NCBI RefSeq assembly: GCF_037023755.1
Contig: NZ_CP146100.1
Coordinates: forward strand, 1,366,501-1,430,500
Length of the DNA: 64,000 nucleotides
DNA from: Saccharopolyspora sp. SCSIO 74807
GTDB lineage: Bacteria; Actinomycetota; Actinomycetes; Mycobacteriales; Pseudonocardiaceae
Direction: 5' to 3'
Shown here: positions 49,208 through 58,051 of the stretch, one piece after another
Layout of the letters: the number at the start of each line of letters is the position of its first letter
How positions within the stretch are numbered: the first letter of the stretch is position 1
Notes under the pieces: generated by a model
Databases searched by the model: none
What the model saw: the letters and a program-made list of their open reading frames with translations, nothing else
What the model was told of the DNA's origin: nothing
Made by a program: the position numbers and the translations under genes

Positions 49208-49706
49208 TTCGTGTGCGCTGGTGTGCCGACGACATCTTCGTACCGGAGTACGGTCGCCGACTGTACGGGGCAGGTTGCCTGACACCGGCTCGCAGACGCG
49301 GTGTTGGGGCCGAACATGCGAAGAGACCGGGCGTCGCCCCCGACGCGACGCTCCGGCCTCTTCGCTGCGCGGCTCGTCCCCCGACCAACCACGCTTTCCC
49401 CGAACCTCCGAAGTGTCGGCCCCGAACCCGGCATCGGAGGTGGTCTGTGCTCTTGTGGCAGTTACCCGCCGCGCGGGCTCGTGCACCGGGCGCCTGCCCG
49501 GGCTCAACGATGGGCGTCGCCCAGCGCCGGTTTCAAGGCCCTTCACTCTCTAGGACGTTGCAGCGGCGCGAGACGTTGCACGGTCCCAGCAGATTTTTCG
49601 GCTTTTCCCGCTGTCCTGCTTGCACGAGTGTGCCCCGGGATTACGGGCGAGCACCGGGCACAACGTCCTGACCTCGGAGGGTGTGCGGGAGCACGGCGAA
49701 AATGAC
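49208..49706. other. Intergenic region between crp and the MFS gene
   Basis: About 500 bp with no credible gene; the open frames lack start signals and family content. GGGGCCGA at 49306 can pair with TCGGCCCC at 49416 over about 100 bp, so a structured RNA is conceivable but unproven. Confidence 0.4.
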
Positions 49707-49741
49707 TGGTACTCACGTACCAGCATGACCAATAATGGTAC
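49707..49741 (+). promoter_or_regulatory. Palindromic operator candidate and -10 box of the MFS gene
   Basis: TGGTAC-TCAC-GTACCA (49707-49722) is a perfect inverted repeat. A third TGGTAC half-site lies at 49736-49741. AATAAT (49731-49736) would be a -10 box seven bases before the ATG at 49744, so a repressor on the palindrome would cover the -35 region. Confidence 0.6.
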
Positions 49742-49743
49742 GC

Positions 49744-50967
49744 ATGTCCCACTCGGTGTCCCTGGCCGACTACCGCGTCGCGCTGAGCACGCCGCGCGCC
49801 ACCGCTCCCGTGTTGACGTCCCTGCTGGGGCGGCTGCCCATCGCGATGATCGGGCTGGCGCTGATGCTGTACGTGCAGCGCGAGACCGGCAGCTTCGCGG
49901 CCGCAGGGCTCGTCTCGGCCGGCGAGCTGATCGGCGTCGCCTGCGGTTCGGTGGTGCAAAGCCGGATCATCGACCGGATCGGCCCGAGCCGCCCGATGGC
50001 GGTGATGTCGCTGGTGCTGGCGTTGCTGGTCAGCGCGGAGATCGCGGCGATCGAGCTGGGCGCTCCGGTGGCCGTGCTGACGGCGCTCGGGTTCGCGCTC
50101 GGGCTCAGCCAGCCGACGGTGGCGCCGGCTTCGCGGGCGCTGTGGACGCGGTTGCTGCCCGCGGGCGCGGTGCGGGACGCCGCCTACTCGTACGAGGCGA
50201 TTAGCATGGAGGTGTTCTTCATCCTCGGCCCGGGGCTGGCCGGAGTGCTGGTCGCGCTGCCGTGGCCGGGTGCCGGGCTGGTCGCGGGCGCCGCGTGCAT
50301 GATCATCGGCAGTCTCGGGTTCGCCGCGACCCCGGCGGCCCGCGCGCTGCGTCCGGAAGGCGCAGCGCAGGGCAGCCTGCTGGGAGCCATCGCCACGCCG
50401 GGGATGCGCACGGTGGCGCTGGCCGCGCTCGGGTTCGGCGTGCTGGTCGGGTTCATCGAGGTCGCGGTGCCCGCATCGGCCGAACGCGCCGGTCACCCCT
50501 CGGCGGGCGGACTGCTGCTGAGCGTGCTGTCGGTGAGTTCGGTCGTGGTGGGCGTGCTCTACGGGATGCGGCCGTGGCCGCGGCCGATGCACCTGCGGCT
50601 GCCCGCGCTGCTGTTCGGTTTCGCGGTGCTGGTCGCCCTGCTGTCGCTGCCGGGGTCGCTGTGGGGGCTGTGCGTGGCGCTGCTGGTGGCGGGCAGTTTG
50701 ATCACTCCGCAGTCCACCGCGCACTCGGTCGCGCTGGAACTGGCCGCACCGGCGGGCACCGAGACCGAAGCGTTCGGCTGGGTGGTCACGTCGGTGACGC
50801 TGGGAGCCGCGGTGGGCCAGTCGACCAGCGGACAACTCGTCGAGCTGTTCGGACCGCCATCGGCGTTCGCGACGGCAGGCATCGCGGGCGCGGTGCTGGC
50901 GGGGGCGCTGTGGCTGCGGCGGCGCACGCTGCTGCCGGCGAGCGCCACCGCGCCCGCTCTGGTGTGA
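49744..50967 (+). CDS. Major facilitator superfamily transporter
   Basis: A 407-residue membrane protein with about twelve hydrophobic segments arranged in two halves. It resembles small-molecule exporters of the MFS (RFG..SFAAAGLVSAGELIGVACGSVVQSRIIDRIG in the first half). The substrate cannot be told. ATG at 49744 gives a leaderless start after AATAAT; another ATG at 49735 in the same frame is possible. It is controlled, presumably, by the palindrome upstream. No regulator gene is next to it. Confidence 0.82.
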   Translation: MSHSVSLADYRVALSTPRATAPVLTSLLGRLPIAMIGLALMLYVQRETGSFAAAGLVSAGELIGVACGSVVQSRIIDRIGPSRPMAVMSLVLALLVSAEIAAIELGAPVAVLTALGFALGLSQPTVAPASRALWTRLLPAGAVRDAAYSYEAISMEVFFILGPGLAGVLVALPWPGAGLVAGAACMIIGSLGFAATPAARALRPEGAAQGSLLGAIATPGMRTVALAALGFGVLVGFIEVAVPASAERAGHPSAGGLLLSVLSVSSVVVGVLYGMRPWPRPMHLRLPALLFGFAVLVALLSLPGSLWGLCVALLVAGSLITPQSTAHSVALELAAPAGTETEAFGWVVTSVTLGAAVGQSTSGQLVELFGPPSAFATAGIAGAVLAGALWLRRRTLLPASATAPALV

Positions 50968-50968
50968 G

Positions 50969-51757
50969 TCAGCGTTCGCCCTGCTCGGACAGGTAGGTCA
51001 GCTGGGCGTCCACGGTCCACTCCGCGGCAGGCCAGACCGACGGGTCCACGTCCGCGTAGACGACCTCCACGACCTCGCGGGCGGTGACCCGGGGTCCGCG
51101 CTCATCCACGACCCGCCGCACCTGGTCGAGCCGCTGCGCGCGATGCGCCAGGTAGCCCCGTGCTGCCTCGGCGACGTCCGGCAGGTCCGGGCCGTGGCCG
51201 GGCAGCGCGGGCGTCCCTTCCGGCGACCGCGCCAGCTTGCCCAGCGATTCCAGGTACGAGCCGAGGTGCCCGTCCGGCTGCGCCACCACTGTGGTGCCGC
51301 GCCCGAGGATGGTGTCGCCGGTGAACACCGCGGTGGCTCCGGCGTGCTCCGCGGCGAAGCACACCGAGTCCTTGGTGTGCCCCGGGGTCGCGAGCACTTC
51401 GAGGCGCACTCCGGACTCCTCGATGACCGCGCCGTCGGTGAGCGCCTCCGCGCCCGCGCACAGCTCCGGGTCCAGCGCGCGCACCGGCGCCCCGGTCAGC
51501 TCGGCCAATTCCGCGACGCCTTCGGTGTGGTCCGGGTGGTGGTGGCTGAGCAGGATCAGCGAGACCGGGGCGTGCTCGGCGACCCGCCGCAGGTGCCCGG
51601 CATCGGCCGGCCCCGGGTCGATGACCACCCGGTTGGCGCCGGTGCCGACCAGCCAGGTGTTGGTGCCGTCCAGCGTCATCGGGCCGGGGTTGTCCGCCAG
51701 CAGCACCGAAGCGAACGGTGTCACCGGCCGGAATTCGCCGTAAGCGGGATGGTTCAC
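50969..51757 (-). CDS. Metallo-beta-lactamase-fold hydrolase (Rv3677c-like)
   Basis: A 262-residue enzyme with the metal site SHHHPDHTEG near residue 86, later TPGHTKDS, FTGDTILGRG and ALPGHGPDL. The family resembles LACTB2-type endoribonuclease/hydrolases; substrate unknown. GTG at 51757 overlaps the stop of the Nudix gene by 4 bp (GTGA), so the two are coupled. It is equivalent to Rv3677c. Its stop lies one base after the MFS stop on the other strand, without room for a terminator. Confidence 0.87.
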   Translation of the reverse strand: MNHPAYGEFRPVTPFASVLLADNPGPMTLDGTNTWLVGTGANRVVIDPGPADAGHLRRVAEHAPVSLILLSHHHPDHTEGVAELAELTGAPVRALDPELCAGAEALTDGAVIEESGVRLEVLATPGHTKDSVCFAAEHAGATAVFTGDTILGRGTTVVAQPDGHLGSYLESLGKLARSPEGTPALPGHGPDLPDVAEAARGYLAHRAQRLDQVRRVVDERGPRVTAREVVEVVYADVDPSVWPAAEWTVDAQLTYLSEQGER

Positions 51758-52590
51758 CGGTCGCTCTCCTCGTCGTAGCCGGGTTCGCCGGGCAGCACCA
51801 CGCGCCAAGCGCCGTCGCGGTGCACCAGCCGCGGCAGGACCTTCCCGAGCGGTCGTTGCACCGCGAGCGCGGCCTCGACGCCGTCACAAGCACCGATCTC
51901 GGACAACGTCACCCAGGTCGGCGGCATGAGCCCGCAGCGACCTCGCCGCCACTGCTCCAGAGCGTCTTCCGGAGTGCTCCAGTAGGCGTGCGCGGCTTCC
52001 GTGGTCACCCCGTCCGCACGTTGCCCGTCCGGCATGGCGGCGAGGAAGAACCGCGTGTCGTAGCGCTTCGGCTCGTCGACCGGGGTGACCCAGTTCGCCC
52101 ACGGGCGCAGCAGGTCCGCGCGCAGCACGAGGCCGGACTCGGCGAGGAAACCGGCCAGGGACAGCTCGCGGGACTCCAGGCGCGGACGGGCTTCGGCGTA
52201 GGGGCGGGTGTCCGCGACGACGGTGGCCGGGTCCGGACCCGCCAGCAGCACGCCGGATTCCTCGAAGGTCTCCCGCACCGCCGCGCACACCAGGGCGCGC
52301 GCGACCTCCTCGGTGCACTCGAAGCGTTCGGCCCACCACTGCGGCGGCGGGCCGCTCCACGCGATCGAAGCATCGGCGTCCCGCGGGTCGACGCCGCCGC
52401 CGGGGAAGACCGTCATCCCGCCCGCGAACGGCATGTTCCGCACCCGGCGCTGCAGGAAGACCTCGGTGCCCTGGTCGCCTTCGCGCAGCAGCACGACCGT
52501 CGCGGCGTCCTTCGGCGTCGCGGGCGGATCCGGCGCCGGCGCGGGAACGAATCCGTCCGGCATCCTCATGTCCTCCGGCAGTCGCACCAT
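51754..52590 (-). CDS. Nudix hydrolase, long type
   Basis: A 278-residue Nudix protein. FPGGGVDPRDADAS starts the box, and the helix CAAVRETFEESGVLL follows after an insertion of about 30 residues, as in the NUDT19-like/RNA-decapping-type subgroup of actinobacteria. Substrate is unknown. ATG at 52590 lies seven bases after TAGGGT (52603-52598) and has no Shine-Dalgarno, so a leaderless mRNA is likely. It is first gene of a two-gene operon with the MBL hydrolase. Confidence 0.82.
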   Translation of the reverse strand: MVRLPEDMRMPDGFVPAPAPDPPATPKDAATVVLLREGDQGTEVFLQRRVRNMPFAGGMTVFPGGGVDPRDADASIAWSGPPPQWWAERFECTEEVARALVCAAVRETFEESGVLLAGPDPATVVADTRPYAEARPRLESRELSLAGFLAESGLVLRADLLRPWANWVTPVDEPKRYDTRFFLAAMPDGQRADGVTTEAAHAYWSTPEDALEQWRRGRCGLMPPTWVTLSEIGACDGVEAALAVQRPLGKVLPRLVHRDGAWRVVLPGEPGYDEESDR

Positions 52591-52597
52591 GCCGGAT

Positions 52598-52603
52598 ACC
52601 CTA
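52598..52603 (-). promoter_or_regulatory. -10 element of the Nudix-MBL operon
   Basis: TAGGGT on the minus strand, seven bases before the ATG at 52590. Confidence 0.55.
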
Positions 52604-53032
52604 AGCCGAGGAACTCTCATGTCCCACCCTCGAGTTCAAGATCAACACTCCGCTGGGATCCGGCCCTAGCGACACCCGGCGTCCGATGCCGCACCAGATC
52701 CACAGTGGAGTGCATATTCCAAACCGACAAGTTCCACTCAGACTCCGGCGATCAATCCGAGCCACACCGCCGAGAAGGTATCGCAAATTTGCAGTCAACG
52801 AGAACTCCGCAGAACTGCGCGGAACGCGCCGAACCCGGACACCGACGGGCTTCCCTACCGCTGTGCCGAACGCCCGGTTTTCCGCTGAGCATGGCCAACC
52901 GACCCGTCGGGCAGATAAGGTGCTCGGCGACCTATGCGCACACCTGTGCATAGGCGCTGTCGCGCGAGGGACAGCGGCTGAGGCTCGCGAGGTTGCCGCC
53001 TCGCAATTGCCGTCGCCCCAGCCGCAGCCCTG
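52604..53032. other. Gene-poor stretch left of the small protein gene
   Basis: About 430 bp, less GC-rich than its surroundings around 52680-52800. Open frames on both strands look like chance. A near-perfect hairpin CCTATGCGCACA-CC-TGTGC-ATAGG lies at 52931-52954. Confidence 0.45.
52931..52954. repeat. Inverted repeat around CACCTGTGC
   Basis: CCTAT-GC-GCACA pairs with TGTGC-ATAGG. The core resembles the inverted repeat at 10000-10019. Confidence 0.5.
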
Positions 53033-53239
53033 CTACCGCTGGTCGCCGTTACGCAACCACTGGGCAATCCCGCGCAATGCGACGGCCAGCGGCCTGGCCA
53101 CCCAGGTGGCCGGGCCGTTCTGGTCGGTCAGCTCGCACCACAGGGCGAAGATGTCGAGCGCGTACGCGACCAACTCAACGCCCAGCGGGCCGCGGCGAGG
53201 CGGCTGCGCGGACGGACTGCCGTTCTTGGCGATCGCCAT
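53033..53239 (-). CDS. Small protein of 68 residues, function unknown
   Basis: Starts MAIAKNGSPSAQPPRRGPLG, then an amphipathic or weakly hydrophobic stretch (VELVAYALDIFALWCELTDQ), and ends RGIAQWLRNGDQR. No family is recognised. Support for a real gene is the strong GGAGAAAGGAAG Shine-Dalgarno seven bases before the ATG and GC-biased third positions in this frame. It lies alone in a gene-poor, lower-GC stretch, so it may be a recent arrival or lineage-specific. Confidence 0.5.
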   Translation of the reverse strand: MAIAKNGSPSAQPPRRGPLGVELVAYALDIFALWCELTDQNGPATWVARPLAVALRGIAQWLRNGDQR

Positions 53240-53630
53240 CGAACTTCCTTTCTCCACCTCCACATTTCGGCAATTTCCTTGGAGGGGTCACTGCCACCCG
53301 ACAACCGGAGTGGAACCTCGATGAGATCGTTGCCCGGGACACTAACACTGCGTTCGGAACCACCCTGAGCCAGTTCGCTCTATAGAGGACAGACTTGTTC
53401 TCAAGCTGTCCGGAACGTCAACGCTTAGCCACATCCGACACGATCGATCTAAGCAGACACTGTCAGAAGAACTGTCACCTATCACGAAGATCATCTGGCG
53501 GGCCAAGAATTATGGACCGTTTCGTCTCGCAATCCTCGACGGCTCGCACGAGTCCGCCACCACCGAATCTCCGCGGCCCGGCAGACCCCGCGCTTCTGCG
53601 TGTTGATCGGGGCGCGGGGACCATGGACGG
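53240..53630. other. Lower-GC gap before the oxidoreductase gene
   Basis: About 390 bp. The part 53290-53520 is markedly poorer in GC than the neighbours. GACAG/CTGTC motifs recur (53388-53480). No gene is supported; it could be the remains of a lost gene. Confidence 0.4.
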
Positions 53631-54521
53631 ATGAACGAAGCACTGCGGGTCGGCATCGTCGGAGCGGGACCGTGGGCGAAACGCGTCCACGCGCCCGGGC
53701 TGCACGCGCACCCCCGGATGCGGCTGACCGCGGTGTGGGCGCGCCGCCCGGACGCGGCGAAAGAACTCGCCCGCCCCTACGACGCAGACGTCGTCGACGG
53801 GTTCGACGCGCTGCTGGACGCGGTCGACGCCGTGGCATTCGCAGTGCCGCCCGCGGTGCAGGCCGAACTGGCCGTGCACGCCGCTGACGCGGGCAAACAC
53901 CTGGTGCTGGAGAAGCCGCTGGCCGCGGACGTGGCGGCTGCCGAAGCAACGGTCCGCGCAGTGGAGCGCAACGGCGTGGCGGCGCTGCTGATGCTGACCC
54001 GCCGCTACGCACCCGAGGTGCGGGACTGGCTGACCGGGCTCGGCAAGCTCGGCGGCTGGAAGGGCGGCACCGCGCAATGGCTGGCCGGTGGGCTGCTCGG
54101 CGGTGACTACGCCGGTTCACCGTGGCGGCAAGAACGCGCGGGATCGCTGCTGGACGCCGGACCGCACGCGCTCGACCTGCTGGACGCCGCGCTCGGCAGC
54201 ATCAACCTGGTGCACTACGCACAACGGGACGCGGGCGATCTGTGGCATCTGGTGCTCGGGCACGCCAGCGGGGCGAACAGCACGCTGGCGCTGTCGCTGC
54301 GAGTGCCGGTGCAGCCCGCGCTGGTCGAGTTCACGATCTACGGCTCGCAGGGCAAATCGCAGCTCACCGGCGGCCGGACCGCCGCCCGCGAGTGCTACGC
54401 GAAACTGCTGGAGGAATGGTTCGGGATGATCTGCTCGGGCCGCACCGGGCACCCGTGCGACGTGCGCCGCGGGCTGCACCTGCAGCGGGTGCTCGACGCC
54501 GTGCAGCGGGCCGTCGGCTGA
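53631..54521 (+). CDS. Gfo/Idh/MocA-family oxidoreductase
   Basis: A 296-residue NAD(P)-dependent dehydrogenase-like protein. The Rossmann motif VGIVGAGPWAKRVHAPGL (residues 7-24) and the family motif LVLEKPLA (about 91-98) are clear. The C-terminal half includes GSLLDAGPHALDLLDAALG, matching the G-x-x-x-D-x-G-x-H pattern of the family. The sugar or other substrate is unknown. ATG at 53631 has no strong Shine-Dalgarno. Confidence 0.85.
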   Translation: MNEALRVGIVGAGPWAKRVHAPGLHAHPRMRLTAVWARRPDAAKELARPYDADVVDGFDALLDAVDAVAFAVPPAVQAELAVHAADAGKHLVLEKPLAADVAAAEATVRAVERNGVAALLMLTRRYAPEVRDWLTGLGKLGGWKGGTAQWLAGGLLGGDYAGSPWRQERAGSLLDAGPHALDLLDAALGSINLVHYAQRDAGDLWHLVLGHASGANSTLALSLRVPVQPALVEFTIYGSQGKSQLTGGRTAARECYAKLLEEWFGMICSGRTGHPCDVRRGLHLQRVLDAVQRAVG

Positions 54522-54562
54522 GCGGCCCGCCGACTTACCGACCCGTCAGCTGATCCGCGCGG

Positions 54563-55996
54563 TCACTCGGAACCGGGGCGCTCCCGACCGCTCGACGTGG
54601 GCGCACCGATCGACGGGAAACCGCCGGTCGGAGTGCCCGGCATCGTCGCCGTCCAAGCGTCCTGGCCGGAACCGGCGGACTTCCCGCCCGCCGCCACCTG
54701 CTCGCCCGCCACTTGCTCGCCCGCGGTTTCCTTGTCCTGCTCGCGCTGCGCCAGTTCCTCGTGCAGCTTGCGCAGCAGGTTGCGTTCCCGGTCGGTCAGC
54801 TTCGCGTCGACCGCTGCCGGAACGCGGGTGTTCTTGCCGCCGGTCTGCACCGTCTGCTCGCCCTGCTCGGGCGCGTCGGGCTCCGGTGCCGGAGCCGGTT
54901 CCGGCTCGGCGTGCGCCGGTTCCGGCTGCGCCTGAGATTCCGGTTGAGCCGACAGGGCCGGTTCGGCGCGCTCGGCCGCGACGGGGTCGGGTTTGGCGCG
55001 TTCCCGATCAGCGTGCTCCCGATCAGGGCGTTCCCGCTCGGCGTGCTCCCGCTCGGTGCGCTCCCAGTCGCCACGTTCCCGACCAGCGCGCTCACCCGCG
55101 CGTTCGCGCCCCACCGGCGCCAGGTCCGCCTCGCCCGGATCGAGGTGCGCCGGTTCGGCGTAATCCGGACGTGCCGAGTCGAAGGCTGCGGGCTCCGGAG
55201 CCGGGGCCTCGGCCCGTTTTCCCGACCCCGTCGCTGGCTCACTCGGCGCGTCAGCGCCCCCGGCCTTGCTTCCCGCCGTGGCCCGTGGTGCGCGCGCGTG
55301 GTTCGAACCGTTCGGCACCGCGATCTGCGAACCCAGGTCCAGGTGCACCCGGCGCGCGTTGGCCAGCGCGTTGCGGTGGTACGGCGGCAGATCCATCCCG
55401 CTGTTGAAGACGTCCACCGAGCAGCCCAGACCGGCCCGGCGCACCGCCTCCAGCAGCTGGTAGCCGGCCGCGGCTACCGAACCATCCGAACCGACCTCGG
55501 CGAGCAGCACCCGCCGCGGCACGGCCCCGTAAGTCACCCCGGCCGGAGTCGTGCGCCAGGCGCACCACAGCGCGCGAACCCCGTGCAACCGGCCCGCGAT
55601 CGGGGTCAGCGCGTCCACCAGCTCGCGGTCCGAGCGGTCCTGGTCGTGCTCGTCGCTGAACCGGTGCCCCTCGTCCGGCACCGCCTCCACCACGTGCAAC
55701 CGATCCGCCAGCGCCTGCTGCGAACGAGCCTCCTCCAGCGCCCGGCGCAGGTGGTACTGCTCGGTCGAGGTCACCGGGATGCGGCCGGCCAGCAGGCAGC
55801 CGGCCAGGAACTCCGCCGCGGCGTCGAGCTGGCCGATGCCGAGCATCTCGCGGACCGAATTGACGGCGTCGTCGTCCACCCGGCCCGTCAAGGCCAGCAC
55901 GAGGTTGTGCAGGCGTTCCACCGGCCCCGCACCCTCAGCGACGTCCACCACGAAAGCCTCCTTCTGCGCGGTCTTGCCCAGACCTCGGGACACCAT
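54563..55996 (-). CDS. Protein of unknown function with a charged repeat region
   Basis: A 477-residue protein. Residues 1-260 look folded (VERLHNLVLALTGRVDDDAVNSVREMLGIGQLDAAAEFLAGCLLAGRIPV, then ALWCAWRTTPAGVTYGAVPRRVLLAEVG). Residues about 265-420 are disordered and highly charged, with an (E/D)RE(H/R)A-type repeat. A short helical segment (KLTDRERNLLRKLHEELAQREQ) precedes a disordered tail. I recognise no family. ATG at 55996 overlaps the stop of the upstream gene by one base (TGATG), so the two are coupled. Confidence 0.75.
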   Translation of the reverse strand: MVSRGLGKTAQKEAFVVDVAEGAGPVERLHNLVLALTGRVDDDAVNSVREMLGIGQLDAAAEFLAGCLLAGRIPVTSTEQYHLRRALEEARSQQALADRLHVVEAVPDEGHRFSDEHDQDRSDRELVDALTPIAGRLHGVRALWCAWRTTPAGVTYGAVPRRVLLAEVGSDGSVAAAGYQLLEAVRRAGLGCSVDVFNSGMDLPPYHRNALANARRVHLDLGSQIAVPNGSNHARAPRATAGSKAGGADAPSEPATGSGKRAEAPAPEPAAFDSARPDYAEPAHLDPGEADLAPVGRERAGERAGRERGDWERTEREHAERERPDREHADRERAKPDPVAAERAEPALSAQPESQAQPEPAHAEPEPAPAPEPDAPEQGEQTVQTGGKNTRVPAAVDAKLTDRERNLLRKLHEELAQREQDKETAGEQVAGEQVAAGGKSAGSGQDAWTATMPGTPTGGFPSIGAPTSSGRERPGSE

Positions 55997-56604
55997 CAGC
56001 CACGGTGTCCCACCAGTTCGTCGCCGCCCAGGCACACCAGCATCGATTCCGCGAGCGCGGCGCGCTGGTAGGCGGTCGGTTCGAGTTCGGGCGGCAGCAC
56101 CTCGACGCACGGCTCGGGATCGCCGAGCGCCCGCAGGATGCGCTGCAGTTCACTGGTGAGCTCGACGGGGTCGGTCGATGCCGTCACCAGGAAGATCCGC
56201 TTCGAGCGCTGCCCCGGCAGGTGGCGCCACGAGCTGCGCGCCTCGCGCACGCCCTGCCTCCCGCGCAGCGTCGCGCCGAGCACCAGCACCGCGGGGTCGC
56301 CCTTGTCGTCGCTGTGCGACTCCGCGCGGAACGTGTAGCGGTCGGGCTCCGCGCCGGGCAGCACCGCGTGCACCGCGGACGGGTCGGCGCCGAGGGGCAG
56401 CAGTGCTTCGGCGAGCCTGCGGTGGTCGGCGTCGGACAGCGCGACCCGTTCGCGGACCAGGGTGGCGGGCAGCGAACGCGCGAGGACGTCGCCTGCTCCC
56501 CCCGCCAGCCAATCGCGGTAGCGCCACAGATGCCGGTCCGGCAGCCGACCGGCAAGTCGAAGCAGCAACTCGTGGCACAGCAGGTCCGATTCGCGCACCG
56601 CCAC
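55996..56604 (-). CDS. Protein of unknown function, first gene of a two-gene operon
   Basis: A 202-residue soluble alpha/beta-type protein (LLCHELLLRLAGRLPDRHLWRYRDWL, then SKRIFLVTASTDPVELTSELQRILRALGDPEPCVEVLPPELEPTAYQRAALAES). No catalytic motif or membrane segment. GTG at 56604 has GAGGGG upstream. Its stop overlaps the start of the next gene, so the two products probably work together. Not recognised; the pair may be specific to Pseudonocardiales. Confidence 0.75.
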   Translation of the reverse strand: MAVRESDLLCHELLLRLAGRLPDRHLWRYRDWLAGGAGDVLARSLPATLVRERVALSDADHRRLAEALLPLGADPSAVHAVLPGAEPDRYTFRAESHSDDKGDPAVLVLGATLRGRQGVREARSSWRHLPGQRSKRIFLVTASTDPVELTSELQRILRALGDPEPCVEVLPPELEPTAYQRAALAESMLVCLGGDELVGHRG

Positions 56605-56947
56605 GTCGCCCCTCTCAGCTTCGTTCGCTCATCACGTGCGGGCGGCCACCCGCACCCCACACGCGAGCGCCCGATCGGGCGAACTCTGCCCCGTCAACCG
56701 ACGCACGGGCAAACCAGATCGGACACACGCAGGCATCAATACCGCCGTTCGGGCGAACCCGATGTAGTCACCCCAAGTAGCGGCGGCCGTAGCGTACTGG
56801 GTGGTACGAGCCGTGTGGGGCCCGGCTGGCGAGAAAACGGCGGTCCGCACCGCGGAATACGTCACAGCGCCGGGAAGCGGGCGCGACACAGCTCGGCCCG
56901 GCCCGGGAGCAGCTCCCGGACCGGGCCGTGTTCGTGCTGGATCGGGC
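56605..56947. other. Gap upstream of the unknown two-gene operon
   Basis: 343 bp. It holds the presumed promoter of the leftward operon and, at its right end, the hairpin that ends the ridA operon. No gene is seen. Confidence 0.45.
56895..56927 (-). terminator. Terminator of the DUF4177-ridA operon
   Basis: GGCCCGG-C-CCGGGAG pairs with CTCCCGG-A-CCGGGCC, a 15-bp stem with one mismatch and a 3-nt loop. It lies 20 bp after the ridA stop and has no T-run. Confidence 0.8.
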
Positions 56948-57406
56948 TCAGCCGACCTCGACGATCATCTCAACTTCGACGGGCGCGCCCACCGGCAGCT
57001 CGGCGACGCCGACCGCGGAACGCGCGTGCTGCCCGGCGTCGCCGAAGATCTCCCCGAGCAGCTCGGAAGCGCCGTTGACCACGGCGGGCTGCCCGGAGAA
57101 GCCCTCCGCGGAAGCCACGAAACCGACCACCTTCACCACCCGCACGATCGAGTCCAGCCCGACCAGCGCGTCGACGGCGGCCAGCGCGTTGAGCACGCAG
57201 GTGCGCGCGTGCCGCTTGGCCTCCTCGGGGTCGATCTCCGCGCCGACCTTGCCCGCCGCGGCCAGCTTGCCCTCCACGAAGGGGACCTGCCCCGATGTGA
57301 AGACCTGCGAACCGCTGCGCACCGCGGGCACGTAGGCGGCGACCGGCGCGGCGACCTCCGGCAGTTCGATGCCGAGCTCGGTGAGCCGTTGCTTCCAGGA
57401 AGCCAT
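56948..57406 (-). CDS. RidA-family protein (Rid/YjgF)
   Basis: A 152-residue protein of the RidA family, whose members hydrolyse reactive enamine/imine intermediates. Blocks VFTSGQVPFVEGKL, ARTCVLNALAAVDALVG, VVKVVGFVAS and ARSAVGVAELPVGAPVEVEMI are typical. The conserved catalytic Arg of RidA proper is replaced in this subgroup pattern (SAVGVAELP is retained), so activity may differ. It is equivalent to Rv3678c. It starts 2 bp after the upstream stop. Confidence 0.87.
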   Translation of the reverse strand: MASWKQRLTELGIELPEVAAPVAAYVPAVRSGSQVFTSGQVPFVEGKLAAAGKVGAEIDPEEAKRHARTCVLNALAAVDALVGLDSIVRVVKVVGFVASAEGFSGQPAVVNGASELLGEIFGDAGQHARSAVGVAELPVGAPVEVEMIVEVG

Positions 57407-57408
57407 GC

Positions 57409-57564
57409 CTACTCCTTCGGCCGCTTCATGTAGGCGACCATCTGCTCGCCGGTCGGGCCGGGCAGGACGGCGACGAGTTCCCAGCCGTCCTCGCCCCACT
57501 GGTCGAGGATCTGCTTGGTCGCGTGGCTCAACAGCGGCACGGTGGAGTACTCCCACTTGGTCAT
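57409..57564 (-). CDS. DUF4177-like small protein (Rv3678A-like)
   Basis: A 51-residue protein: MTKWEYSTVPLL, then LDQWGEDGWELVAVLPGP and MVAYMKRP, the W-E-Y...GWELV...Y-KRP layout of DUF4177 proteins. ATG at 57564 lies seven bases after TACGCT (57577-57572), so the mRNA is probably leaderless. Its stop is two bases before the RidA start, so the two are coupled. Function unknown. Confidence 0.8.
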   Translation of the reverse strand: MTKWEYSTVPLLSHATKQILDQWGEDGWELVAVLPGPTGEQMVAYMKRPKE

Positions 57565-57711
57565 GGTCACCAGCGTAAAGAGCGGGTGTCGCCGCGGCAC
57601 CGCTGCCCCGGTCCGGCGCGGGTCCCGCAGGCACAGGTCGATATCGGAACGCGACCTCGCCTTCATTCGTTCGCGCCTCATTGATCACCGCATCGGACTA
57701 GCTTGCGCGAA

Positions 57712-57963
57712 GTGGAGGTTTGGCGGATTGCGGCGACCGCGCTGACGATCGCCTTCGGCGCTTTGTTGATCCTGGATGCCGTGGTCGGGATCCGCGGCAC
57801 CCGCGCACAACGCCGCCCGAAGCGGGCGCGCGCCGCGGTGCAAGGCGGGTTGCTGCTGGTGGTGAGCACCGGGCTGGTCGCGACGGTGCTGCCAGCGACG
57901 CTCGTGTGGGCATTGCTCGCGGCCACCGCGCTGATCATCTCGATCCGGTTCGTGATCGACTGA
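57712..57963 (+). CDS. Small membrane protein, function unknown
   Basis: An 83-residue protein with hydrophobic segments at about 6-26, 43-60 and 62-80, and a basic loop (RGTRAQRRPKRARAAV) between the first two. GTG at 57712 lies seven bases after TAGCTT (57699-57704), a leaderless arrangement. It is upstream of, but not overlapping, the ArsA-like pair. Confidence 0.75.
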   Translation: MEVWRIAATALTIAFGALLILDAVVGIRGTRAQRRPKRARAAVQGGLLLVVSTGLVATVLPATLVWALLAATALIISIRFVID

Positions 57964-58051
57964 ACCGCTGGACACGGCTCGTGCGACCCGTACGGGAGAC
58001 GGCCGCCTCCTGCGGGAGACACAGCACCGGCCGCCCACCTACGCTGATCGT

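Noticed and set aside
52686-53324. 212-codon plus-strand open frame in the gene-poor patch
   Set aside because: It lacks a Shine-Dalgarno and family features, and it is antisense of the small gene that has a good ribosome site.
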